DNA from: Nostoc sp. TH1S01
GTDB lineage: Bacteria > Cyanobacteriota > Cyanobacteriia > Cyanobacteriales > Nostocaceae
Direction of reading: 5' to 3'
Assembly (NCBI GenBank): GCA_018993265.1
Contig: JAGKSW010000063.1
Span: forward strand, 1-42,583
Length of the DNA stretch: 42,583 bases
The translations under genes and the position numbers were made by a program. Below are positions 32,591 through 41,158 of this stretch, piece by piece; within the stretch, counting starts at the first letter, position 1; each line of letters starts with the position of its first letter. The notes under the pieces are model-generated. The model was given only the letters and a program-made list of their open reading frames with translations. It was not told the origin of the DNA and did no database searches.

Positions 32591-35335
32591 ATGACTGCCA
32601 TAAATTCAAGAACTAGTAATTCTCAACTCGGTTTGAGTATGGCAGATGTGTTAATGCTGCCACCACAACAGCGTAAAATTGTCCAGTGGTTAATTAAGCG
32701 TCCTGATAGCGTTACCCTCACCCAAGTATCAATTCATTTAGATTTAAATCAACAAGCCACTTTAGCTTTATTAGATGAATTAGTTGAAGAAGGTTTTGTA
32801 CAGCAAATATTAACTGGTGGTGAGGTGAAATATCGCGTTAATTTGGCAGCAAAACGTGGTATTCAACAACAAACTCTGCAACAAACTCTTGCGCCGGGAA
32901 ATCCTCTAGCAATTATTTTTAATCCTTCTGGTGATTATGCAGTCCAGGCTGGCGCAAAATTTGAAATTAATGTCACGGTGACAAATAAAGGTCAAGAAAG
33001 TGCGTTAATTGATATTTTTATTGATGAATTATCACCGCAATTAATTCAATGGTGTGATGCACCAAAGCAAAGGTTAGCACTTGTCCCTAATTCTGTGGGT
33101 GAGGTGTTATTTGAATTTCAAGTACCTGTAACCGCAATTCCCAGCACTTATAACTATGCAATTGTTGTTGATGCGCCGTTACATTATCCTGAAGATACGC
33201 CAATTAGACATGGGGCAAAAATTCAGGTTTTACCTGCAATTGAAACGGTAGTTAGAGTTAGTGACCCGACTTTTAGCTTACTACCTTTAACAAGTTCGCG
33301 ATCGCCTGCTAAAATTCCCCCAGGCGGCATCTTACAAGTTAATGTCAATGTTCACAACCGTTCGGATAGAGTAGACAGATTTCGCCTCAGTTGTCTCGAT
33401 TTACCCGAAGAATGGGTGAGTATCCGCTATCCCGAAGGCTTGGAAACAGCCGGACTTGTCATCCCTAACATGGGTTTGAATCTCAACCCCGGCGAGAAAG
33501 GAGAAATCTTACTTCAGTTTCAACCACCACTAGGCGCAAACGCCGGACTTTATTACCCCAGCATCCGCTTGTACTCCGCCAACAACCCTGATTTGATGCT
33601 GTTGGACGTGATTTATTGGGAAATTTTACCGTCTTACCTGCTAAATGCAGAAATGCTGATAGTAGTAAATCGGGTGAGACGCAAAAGTGGAACTTTTGAA
33701 GTTAAATTAACGAATGCGGGTAATACTGTTAGGGAAATTACTTGTCAAGCGGTTCCTGTTGATGAAGATCAGGTATGTACTTACGTAACTTCGCCAACAG
33801 TTTTACGTGTGTTCCCTGGGGAAAAAGTTGCAACGCAAGTAACAGTCACACCTGTGAAATGGTGGTATCGTCCCATGTTCGGCGCGGGAAGATTGCTGAA
33901 TTTTCGCATTGAATTAACAGATCAGCAACAAATACCTTTACCAAACCCCGCTTTACCCGGAAGCTTAATTTGGGAACCGCGTCCTTGGTGGCAATTTTTA
34001 CTCGTATTGCTGACGGCTTTAGGAATTATTGGTGCGATCGCATTTTTGATTTGGCTGTGGTTATTCCGTCCCCCCACAGTTCCGAAAATCTTGCAATTTC
34101 TCTCATCCGACGCTACTTATCAAGCATCAAACAATGATTTTATTCGCCTAAGTTGGCAAATTCGCCACCCAAAAAAATTGCAAACATTAGCTTTAACTGG
34201 TTTATTTGTTGATGGTACGGCGGCGGTACAACCAATAGTTTATACCTTCAACGGTAAACTACCCCAAGAACTACAACCATTCTGTCAAATGGGTGCAGTC
34301 TTAACTTGTTCTAACGTTCCTACCGATGCGCGTAAACCAGGAGATTATACTTTCCAACTACAAGCATTTGCTAATAATAATCCTGACTTACCAGCCGACA
34401 CAATTAAAACTAATACGGTTAAAATTGTCCCCATTCCCCCACCACAAATTTTAGAATTCTCCCCAGCGCAATCTGTTTACCAAGAAGTTAAAGCTAGTTC
34501 TACTAAAATTAGACCAGATACCATTCGCCTCAACTGGAAAATTAACGATTTAGATAAGATAAAAGAACTGCGAGTAATTGGGCGATCGCCTGAAAATTTA
34601 GTTAACAGTCCACTACAAACTTATAATTTTAATCAAGCCATTCCCAATACCCTCAAAGATTTCTGCAAACCGCAAAAAAATCAACCACCAAATCAGCTAA
34701 AATGTCGCAATGTTCCGACGGATAATCGCGGCGCAGGTGACTATATATTTGAACTGCAAATATTTACTAAAACTGATACCGATAAACCAAGTATTTCTCA
34801 AAAAACAGACTTAGTAAAAGTCCGACCTCTACCCAGCAAAATTCTCGAATTTAAAATTGATGGTAACAACCCCTTACCCAAATATCCCATAGTAATTAAT
34901 CCACTTAAACCAAACAAACCCCTCAACTTATCTTGGAAAGTCGAAGGGAGTAATAACATTAAGGTCGAACTTCTTCCCGCGCCAGGAGATATCCCCCGTA
35001 ACGGTACAATACCTTACCCAGTTAATCAACAACCAGGTAGCGAAACCATCACTTTACAAGTTACCAATTCCACTGGTGAAAAAGTAACTCGTTCCGTCAC
35101 CATCGAAACTTTTTTAGCACCGACAGCAAATCCAACACCAGTAATACCTTCAGGAGTTATAAAACCTGTAATTCCAATTGTTACCCCATCACCAGGACTA
35201 CCTACACCACCCCCCGGTACTTCTCCCGGAACCTCACCATCTCCAACCAACAACACCGCACCTAATCCTAACTCTCCCACACCATCCCAACCAGATAAAC
35301 TCTCACCCTTAGAACTCCCCCCAGGATTTGATTAA
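32591..35335 (+). CDS. single-TM protein: winged helix, beta-sandwiches, TM helix, Pro-rich tail
   Basis: A 914-residue protein directly following the WD40 protein, 47 bases apart. Residues ~17-88 form a winged-helix unit (MLPPQQRKIVQWLIKRPDSV, VSIHLDLNQQATLALLDELV, GGEVKYRVN wing). Several Ig-like sandwiches follow (FEINVTVTNKGQESALIDIF; GGILQVNVNVHNRSDRVDRF). One TM helix lies at about 467-491 (WQFLLVLLTALGIIGAIAFL). After it come further beta-domains repeating a RLSWxI/NLSWKV theme, then a Pro/Thr/Ser-rich tail from ~845 that may span the cell wall. There is no signal peptide, so the winged helix should face the cytoplasm. The layout parallels the preceding protein and suggests a membrane anchor pair for the CIS, which is an inference. 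Confidence 0.7.
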   Translation: MTAINSRTSNSQLGLSMADVLMLPPQQRKIVQWLIKRPDSVTLTQVSIHLDLNQQATLALLDELVEEGFVQQILTGGEVKYRVNLAAKRGIQQQTLQQTLAPGNPLAIIFNPSGDYAVQAGAKFEINVTVTNKGQESALIDIFIDELSPQLIQWCDAPKQRLALVPNSVGEVLFEFQVPVTAIPSTYNYAIVVDAPLHYPEDTPIRHGAKIQVLPAIETVVRVSDPTFSLLPLTSSRSPAKIPPGGILQVNVNVHNRSDRVDRFRLSCLDLPEEWVSIRYPEGLETAGLVIPNMGLNLNPGEKGEILLQFQPPLGANAGLYYPSIRLYSANNPDLMLLDVIYWEILPSYLLNAEMLIVVNRVRRKSGTFEVKLTNAGNTVREITCQAVPVDEDQVCTYVTSPTVLRVFPGEKVATQVTVTPVKWWYRPMFGAGRLLNFRIELTDQQQIPLPNPALPGSLIWEPRPWWQFLLVLLTALGIIGAIAFLIWLWLFRPPTVPKILQFLSSDATYQASNNDFIRLSWQIRHPKKLQTLALTGLFVDGTAAVQPIVYTFNGKLPQELQPFCQMGAVLTCSNVPTDARKPGDYTFQLQAFANNNPDLPADTIKTNTVKIVPIPPPQILEFSPAQSVYQEVKASSTKIRPDTIRLNWKINDLDKIKELRVIGRSPENLVNSPLQTYNFNQAIPNTLKDFCKPQKNQPPNQLKCRNVPTDNRGAGDYIFELQIFTKTDTDKPSISQKTDLVKVRPLPSKILEFKIDGNNPLPKYPIVINPLKPNKPLNLSWKVEGSNNIKVELLPAPGDIPRNGTIPYPVNQQPGSETITLQVTNSTGEKVTRSVTIETFLAPTANPTPVIPSGVIKPVIPIVTPSPGLPTPPPGTSPGTSPSPTNNTAPNPNSPTPSQPDKLSPLELPPGFD

Positions 35336-35374
35336 AAATTAACCGCAGATTAACGCAGACGAACGCGGATTTTC

Positions 35375-35400
35375 CTTTGCGCCTTTGCGCCTTTGCGCGA
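35375..35400. repeat. GCGCCTTT tandem repeat, second arm of the 26-bp inverted pair
   Basis: The exact reverse complement of 27833-27858. It follows an ACGCAGA/ACGCGGAT composite repeat and lies 14 bases before the CHAT gene start. Confidence 0.8.
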
Positions 35401-35413
35401 AATAAAAAATACT

Positions 35414-37762
35414 ATGAAACTCCATCAATTTATAACAGTAACCTTAACCTCCCTCCTCTTCTTCTCCCCCCTTCCCGCCAAACCAATAGACCCACAACAA
35501 TATCGCGCCAACTTACTCTTAAACCTCGGTAATAGACAACTCACAAACGGACAATTTAAATCAGCCTTAGCATTCCTACAAGAATCACTCAAACTATATC
35601 AAATAACAGGCGATCGCACCGGAGAAGCCACCGCGCTATTTCGCATCGCTGACACTTACTTTACTCTTGGTAGATATAGAACTGCAATTTCTTTTTACAA
35701 ACAAAGTTTACAACTAACTCAAAATTTTCCTAATCAATCGCTGACAGTACAAATTTTTGAACATCTCAGCAATACATATATTAATCTTGGCAATGAAAAG
35801 TTAGCGAAAAAATATCAAGCACAAGCCACCGCACTTAAAAAAGAAATTGGGAATCCTGACAGAGAAGCAGCTTTTTTAGGTAATGTTGGTTTAGAGCATG
35901 ATGCGGCGACTGAGTATAAACAAGCGATTGCTTTTTATTCCCAACAATTCACAACCGCCAAGGACAATAATAACTATCAACTGCAAATAGATTCCTTACA
36001 AAATCTCGCTGCAACTTATCGTAAATTAGGGCAGTATCCCCAAGCGATCGCAACTTATCAACAACAGTTAAAATTAGCGCAAGCATTAAACAATAATACC
36101 ATCGTCAGTTTAACATTTAAACAGATAGGAGAAACCTATCAAACTCAAGGAAATTTTAAAGCTGCGATCGCTTTTTATCAAAAACAGCTACAACTAACTG
36201 ATAAAACCCAAAAATCTGAAGTTATCAGACAACTAGGACGCGCTTACACTTTTGCCAAAGAATACGAGCAAGCCATAAAATTATATCAAGAACAATTAAC
36301 CTTTGCTCAAGCTAATAAAGATAATTACACCCAAGGTACAGCTTTAAATAACTTAGCTTTTGTTTATCTCAACTCAAGAAAATTTGATGAAGCTAAAACT
36401 ACACTACAAGCAAGTATTGAAATTTGGACATCTCTACGGTTAGATATAGGTAATACAATTGATTATACTGCGGAACAAAACAATACCTATCGCTTATTAC
36501 AACAAGTTTTAATTACCCAAAATCAGCCAGAAGCAGCTTTAGAAGTAGCTGAACAAGGCAGTATTATGACATTCTTACAATTAATGGGAATGCGGTTAGC
36601 TTCTGAAGCCAAAGATAATAATTTAAAAGTTGCACATAAATCAATTATTCTACCGACAATTATTGATATTCAAAAAATTGCCAAATCACAAAAAGCTACT
36701 TTAGTCAAATATTCTATCATTCCTGATGATGGCTTATATATTTGGGTAATTCAGCTAACAGGTAAAATTACCTTCCGCAAAGTTAAACCCACACCAGAAA
36801 CTACTTTCACTTCCACTAATTCCATCCCTGAAATAGTTGCCAGTATTCCTGATTATCTGGGTGTAAATAGTCAAGACAACCAAGACAAAAAGCTTGTTAA
36901 TCCTTTATTACAGTTACATCAACTATTAATTAAACCCATCGCTGATTTATTACCCGAAAATCCCACATCACCAGTAATTTTTATACCCCAAGATGAATTA
37001 TACTTTGTACCTTTTTCCGCTTTAATTGATATGTATGGTAAATATTTAATTGAAAAACATCCAATTTCAACTGTACCAGCAATTCAAATCTTGCAGTTAG
37101 CTAAAGAACAACGAAGTAGAACAGGCGGGAGTAAAGTTGTGGTTGTGGGTAATCCTACCATGCCAAAAATTTCCCGCGCAATTAATCAAGCACCGCAACC
37201 TTTACCACAACTCATAAATTCAGAACAAGAAGCTTTAGCTGTTGCTGATTTGTTTAAAACCAAGGCTTTCATTGCTAGTCAAGCAAGTAAAGCCGCAATA
37301 CTCCCTTTATTACCCAAAGCTAAAATCATTCATCTAGCAACTTATGGTGTATTCGATGATGTCAAAAGACAAGGTATACCCGGCGGAATTGCGTTAGCTG
37401 GAGAAAATACCGGACTCCTCACCACCAGCGAAATTCTGAACTTATATACTCAACCAAAAGGTAAACGTTTACGCGCTCGGTTAGCTTTTATCAGTGCTGG
37501 GGAAACTGGACATGGTAGCATAGGCAACGGCGTGCTGGGTTTATCGTTAGCACTGATGACATCTGGTGTTCCTACTGTGATTGTCTCGCAATGGGCAGCA
37601 CCGGATACACCGACATCTGTGCTAACTACTGAATTTTACCGCCAGTTAAAGCAGAACCCTAACAAAGCCCAAGCTTTACAAAAGGCGATGTTAGGAACAA
37701 TGAAGCAGTACCCTAATCCCAAAGATTGGGCAGGATTTAATTTAATTGGAGAATTATATTAA
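35414..37762 (+). CDS. secreted TPR-CHAT protein with both catalytic residues replaced
   Basis: A 782-residue protein from ATG 35414 (MKLHQFITVTLTSLLFFSPL), with a signal peptide ending near LPAKP; a TTG at 35393 is also in frame but would spoil the signal. Residues ~30-360 are tetratricopeptide repeats (ANLLLNLGNRQLTNGQFKSA; TAISFYKQSLQLTQNF; AIATYQQQLKLAQAL). The C-terminal ~350 residues are a CHAT caspase-like domain (LYFVPFSALID, VVVGNPTMP, IIHLATYGVFDD, GVLGLSLALMTSGVPTVIVS). The catalytic His of HxATHG is Tyr644 and the catalytic Cys of SACETG is Gly696, so protease activity is unlikely. The fold otherwise looks complete, which points to a binding or regulatory role. It is followed after 85 bases by a TpsB gene. 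Confidence 0.88.
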   Translation: MKLHQFITVTLTSLLFFSPLPAKPIDPQQYRANLLLNLGNRQLTNGQFKSALAFLQESLKLYQITGDRTGEATALFRIADTYFTLGRYRTAISFYKQSLQLTQNFPNQSLTVQIFEHLSNTYINLGNEKLAKKYQAQATALKKEIGNPDREAAFLGNVGLEHDAATEYKQAIAFYSQQFTTAKDNNNYQLQIDSLQNLAATYRKLGQYPQAIATYQQQLKLAQALNNNTIVSLTFKQIGETYQTQGNFKAAIAFYQKQLQLTDKTQKSEVIRQLGRAYTFAKEYEQAIKLYQEQLTFAQANKDNYTQGTALNNLAFVYLNSRKFDEAKTTLQASIEIWTSLRLDIGNTIDYTAEQNNTYRLLQQVLITQNQPEAALEVAEQGSIMTFLQLMGMRLASEAKDNNLKVAHKSIILPTIIDIQKIAKSQKATLVKYSIIPDDGLYIWVIQLTGKITFRKVKPTPETTFTSTNSIPEIVASIPDYLGVNSQDNQDKKLVNPLLQLHQLLIKPIADLLPENPTSPVIFIPQDELYFVPFSALIDMYGKYLIEKHPISTVPAIQILQLAKEQRSRTGGSKVVVVGNPTMPKISRAINQAPQPLPQLINSEQEALAVADLFKTKAFIASQASKAAILPLLPKAKIIHLATYGVFDDVKRQGIPGGIALAGENTGLLTTSEILNLYTQPKGKRLRARLAFISAGETGHGSIGNGVLGLSLALMTSGVPTVIVSQWAAPDTPTSVLTTEFYRQLKQNPNKAQALQKAMLGTMKQYPNPKDWAGFNLIGELY

Positions 37763-37847
37763 AAAATAATAAAAAACTTAAATAATATAGCAAAACCAGA
37801 AACAATAAATCTTACATAGGAATGATTTTTGATAAGCAAAATTTACA

Positions 37848-39608
37848 ATGTCAAATTTAAAATATACTATTTATTTTATTGCATTCAAGAAATATATAAA
37901 TTGGCTATGTACTAACTTGATTTTTACTTGTGTTTGTGTAATTTTAACTTTGCCATCATTTGCACAAACACCAAATCCTCAAGGAAATCCTAATCAAGAC
38001 CGCTTTCCCCAGCCTGCAACATCGCCAGAACCCTTACCACCAGCATCACAACCCCCCGTCCAAACACAACCAACACCAACCCCAACTCCCGAAACTCAAC
38101 CTACAGAAAGTTCTCCCACTATTAAAGTAGAGAAAATCAATGTTACCGGGAGTACAGTTTTTCCGCCAGAGAGATTTCAACCGATTATTCAGCCTGTAGA
38201 AAAGCGTGAAGTCACAGTTGAAGAACTCCGCAAAGTGGCTGATGCTATCACTCAACTGTATCTTGACCAAGGCTACATTACTTCTAGGGCAATTCTAGTA
38301 GACCAAACCATTAACAATGGAGTGGTTGAAATTCGGGTAATTGAAGGGAGAATTGAAAAAATCGAAGTTCAAGGTACAAGACGCTTAAATCCAGAATATG
38401 TGCGTAGTCGTGTTGCTTTAGGTGCAGGTAAGCCAGTTTTAACCTCTGCATTAGAAGACCAATTAAGATTACTCCGGGCTGATCCTTTATTTTCTAACGT
38501 CGAAGCTAGTTTACGCGCGGGTAGTGGTGTTGGTCAAAGTATATTGATTGTGCGCGTTACCGAAGCACAACCATTCAACGCAGCTTTAACTGTTGACAAC
38601 TATTCTCCCCCTAGCATTGGTTCGGAAAGATTGGGTGTGAATGCTAGTTATCGTAACCTTTCAGGGCTGGGTGATGAATTTGACGCTGCCTATTATTTAA
38701 CAACCAGGGGAGGCGCAAATGTTTTTGATTTTAATTATCGCCTACCACTCAACCCGATGAATGGCACTTTACAACTGCGTACCTCATTTAATGATACGAA
38801 CGTTGTCGAAGAACCATTTGCGGCTTTCGATATCAGTGGGGAATCGCAACTATACGAAATTAGTTTTAGACAACCACTCATTAGAACACCCCGTGAAGAA
38901 TTTGCCTTATCTTTAGGTTTTGCGGTGCAGAATGGTCAAACCTTTACCTTTGCAGGGCCGACACCCTTTGGTTTTGGCCCAGATGAGGAGGGGAACAGTC
39001 GCACCCGTGTAATTAAATTTGGTCAAGATTATGTAGTGCGGGATCTTAACGGTGCTTGGGCATTGCGATCGCTATTTAGTTTCGGTTTTGATATATTTGA
39101 TGCTACCAGCAATCCCGACCCAATTCCCGATGGGCAGTTTTTTAGCTGGTTAGCACAAGCGCAACGCGTCCAACGTCTTGGTACAGATAGCATATTAGTC
39201 GCCCAAGCAGAGTTACAACTGACACCCAATGCTTTGTTACCCGCCCAGCAGTTTGTAGTCGGTGGCGGTCAGTCAGTACGCGGTTATCGCCAAAACGTCC
39301 GGGCTGGTGATAACGGTGTGCGTTTTACCGTCGAAAACCGCTTGACAATACAACGCGACGCATCCGGTAATTCTACACTGCAAGTTGCGCCTTTCTTTGA
39401 TATGGCTTATGTCTGGAATGTGGATGATAACCCGAATACTTTACAACGACAAAAATTTATTGCAGGTATCGGACTCGGTATATTATTTCAACCACTACCA
39501 CAGCTTGATATCAAACTTGATTACGGATATCCCTTGATAGACTTGGATGACCGGGGAAGAAACGCCCAAGATGATGGTTTTTACTTTAGCGTTGGCTATC
39601 GGTTGTAG
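37848..39608 (+). CDS. ShlB/FhaC/HecB-type two-partner secretion transporter (TpsB)
   Basis: A 586-residue outer-membrane pore of the Omp85/TpsB family, which exports a large beta-helical TpsA protein. A signal peptide covers about 1-39 (LIFTCVCVILTLPSFA), then comes a Pro/Gln/Thr-rich linker. The POTRA_2 domain spans about 93-168 (IKVEKINVTGSTVFPPERF; DQGYITSRAILVDQTINNGV) and a second POTRA about 168-240 (KIEVQGTRRLNPEYVRSRVA). The 16-strand barrel follows, with FVVGGGQSVRGYRQNVR and the terminal GFYFSVGYRL ending in an aromatic-hydrophobic residue pair as outer-membrane proteins do. No TpsA gene is in the window. Adjacency to a CHAT gene is common in Nostoc-type genomes. Confidence 0.9.
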   Translation: MSNLKYTIYFIAFKKYINWLCTNLIFTCVCVILTLPSFAQTPNPQGNPNQDRFPQPATSPEPLPPASQPPVQTQPTPTPTPETQPTESSPTIKVEKINVTGSTVFPPERFQPIIQPVEKREVTVEELRKVADAITQLYLDQGYITSRAILVDQTINNGVVEIRVIEGRIEKIEVQGTRRLNPEYVRSRVALGAGKPVLTSALEDQLRLLRADPLFSNVEASLRAGSGVGQSILIVRVTEAQPFNAALTVDNYSPPSIGSERLGVNASYRNLSGLGDEFDAAYYLTTRGGANVFDFNYRLPLNPMNGTLQLRTSFNDTNVVEEPFAAFDISGESQLYEISFRQPLIRTPREEFALSLGFAVQNGQTFTFAGPTPFGFGPDEEGNSRTRVIKFGQDYVVRDLNGAWALRSLFSFGFDIFDATSNPDPIPDGQFFSWLAQAQRVQRLGTDSILVAQAELQLTPNALLPAQQFVVGGGQSVRGYRQNVRAGDNGVRFTVENRLTIQRDASGNSTLQVAPFFDMAYVWNVDDNPNTLQRQKFIAGIGLGILFQPLPQLDIKLDYGYPLIDLDDRGRNAQDDGFYFSVGYRL

Positions 39609-39653
39609 ATGTTTTGAGAGGTTAGAGTGCGATCGCCTACGCATTTTATTAAT

Positions 39654-40244
39654 ATGTTTACTCCTGCTTATCTCCAACTTAGCAATGTTTTACAAACCCT
39701 GGTTAATATTCCAGCCGATGAACTGGCAAAACTTAGCCGCGTTTTTCAACCACGCACTTTAAAAGCTGGAGACTTTCTGATTCAGGCAGGTGAAATTCCA
39801 TCTGAAATTGGATTTGTGGTTTCTGGTATTTTACGCCTTTATTATGTGAACTCAGCAGGTAATGAATTTACTAAATCTTTTTGTCCTGAAAATCATTTTG
39901 TGACTGCTTACAGTGCGTTGATTTTAAAACAACCTGCCCAATTTTTTATTGAAGCTTTAGAAGATTCATTATTACTAGTTATAGATTATATCGAATACAC
40001 CCAATTATGTGCCGAAAATTCCTGCTGGCAAGCAATAAATCATAAATTGGTTGAGGCATTGTTTATTAAAAAAGAAAAACGCGAAGCAGAGTTACTTTTA
40101 GATGATGCAACAACAAGATATCGCAAGTTTTTAATAGAGTATCCCGATTTAGAACATCGAGTTAAGCAATATCACATTGCATCATATCTGGGAATTTCGC
40201 CTGTGTCTCTCAGCCGCATTCGCAAAACTCTTCAGGTTAATTAA
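39654..40244 (+). CDS. Crp/Fnr-family transcriptional regulator
   Basis: A 196-residue regulator starting at ATG 39654 (MFTPAYLQLSN); a GTG at 39627 is an alternative. The N-terminal cyclic-nucleotide-type beta-roll spans about 10-130 (LKAGDFLIQAGEIPSEIGFV, VSGILRLYYVNSAGNEFTKS). A long dimer helix follows (LVEALFIKKEKREAELLLDD). The C-terminal HTH is HIASYLGISPVSLSRIRKTL. The residues that bind cAMP in Crp are not obvious, and no Cys cluster as in Fnr is seen, so the ligand is unknown. It lies 45 bases after the TpsB stop and upstream of the dehydrogenase gene, which may be its target. Confidence 0.9.
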   Translation: MFTPAYLQLSNVLQTLVNIPADELAKLSRVFQPRTLKAGDFLIQAGEIPSEIGFVVSGILRLYYVNSAGNEFTKSFCPENHFVTAYSALILKQPAQFFIEALEDSLLLVIDYIEYTQLCAENSCWQAINHKLVEALFIKKEKREAELLLDDATTRYRKFLIEYPDLEHRVKQYHIASYLGISPVSLSRIRKTLQVN

Positions 40245-40430
40245 CATAAGTTAATGACTTCGCCATGATTCCAGATTACATCTAAAAAAGATGTTACGAA
40301 ACGTGATTACACTTAACTGGCAATGGTGAAAACAATATCACATCCTTTTACCTTGTACACCAGCTTTTTAGCATTTTTGGGCTGCGGTGGCTTAAATTCA
40401 ACTATCAAGTTATCGGGGAAAAAATCTCCC

Positions 40431-41156
40431 ATGTCAACGCAAGGTAATACAGTATTAATTACTGGCGGTTCATCAGGAATTGGCTTGGCGCTAGCACGAA
40501 AATTTCTCCAAGCACAAAATAGAGTGATTATTACTGGGCGTGATTCACAAAAGTTAGCTGATGTTAAGAAAGTATTTCCTGATATCATCACAGAAGTGGC
40601 TGATTTAACCGATGTAAATGCCTTGCAAAAATTAGCCAATCGCTACCCAAATGTGAATATTTTGATTAACAATGCAGGGATTCAATATAACTATGAATTT
40701 ATGAATCAAGAAATAACGCCAGAGTTAATCGACGCAGAGTTACGCACTAATTTAATTGCACCACTGCAATTGATTAAACTGATGTTACCAAATCTCCAGA
40801 GAAAGCCAAAAGCTGCTATTGTTAATGTTTCCTCTGGTTTGGCATTAGTTCCTAAACAAAGTGCGCCTGTTTATTGCGGTAGTAAAGCAGGAATACATAT
40901 TGCTACTAAAGCTTTGCGGTGGCAACTTGAGACTACATCTATTAAAGTGTTTGAAATTATTGCACCTTTAGTTGATACGCCCATGACTCAAGGCCGGGGT
41001 AAAGGCAAAATTTCACCTGATGCACTAGTAGAAGAATTTTGGCATGATTTTACCCGCGATCGCTATGAAATGCGAATCGGTAAAACTAAACTGCTGTTTT
41101 TCCTCAATCGCTGGTTTCCCCAGATAGCTGAAAAAATTCTCCGTCGGGGAATTTAG
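40431..41156 (+). CDS. short-chain dehydrogenase/reductase (DltE-like)
   Basis: A 242-residue SDR oxidoreductase. The ATG at 40431 gives MSTQGNTVLITGGSSGIGLA, the typical start; a frame open to 40323 would add 36 unlikely residues. The Rossmann NAD(P) motif TGGSSGIG is at the N-terminus, followed by NNAG (INNAGIQYNYEF) and catalytic Ser in VNVSSGLA. The YxxxK active site is YCGSK, with PLVDTPMTQ after it. The overall pattern is closest to the DltE-like SDR subgroup that often sits next to Crp-type regulators. The substrate is unknown. The stop codon is followed after two bases by a long 42-bp tandem repeat that stays open in the same frame. Confidence 0.92.
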   Translation: MSTQGNTVLITGGSSGIGLALARKFLQAQNRVIITGRDSQKLADVKKVFPDIITEVADLTDVNALQKLANRYPNVNILINNAGIQYNYEFMNQEITPELIDAELRTNLIAPLQLIKLMLPNLQRKPKAAIVNVSSGLALVPKQSAPVYCGSKAGIHIATKALRWQLETTSIKVFEIIAPLVDTPMTQGRGKGKISPDALVEEFWHDFTRDRYEMRIGKTKLLFFLNRWFPQIAEKILRRGI

Positions 41157-41158
41157 CG

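Noticed and set aside
35414-37762. Active CHAT protease
   Set aside because: Both expected catalytic positions are replaced (Tyr644 and Gly696), so it is annotated as a pseudo-enzyme.
40323-40430. Longer N-terminus of the dehydrogenase
   Set aside because: The extra 36 residues precede the canonical SDR start, look like translated spacer DNA and contain no recognisable signal peptide.
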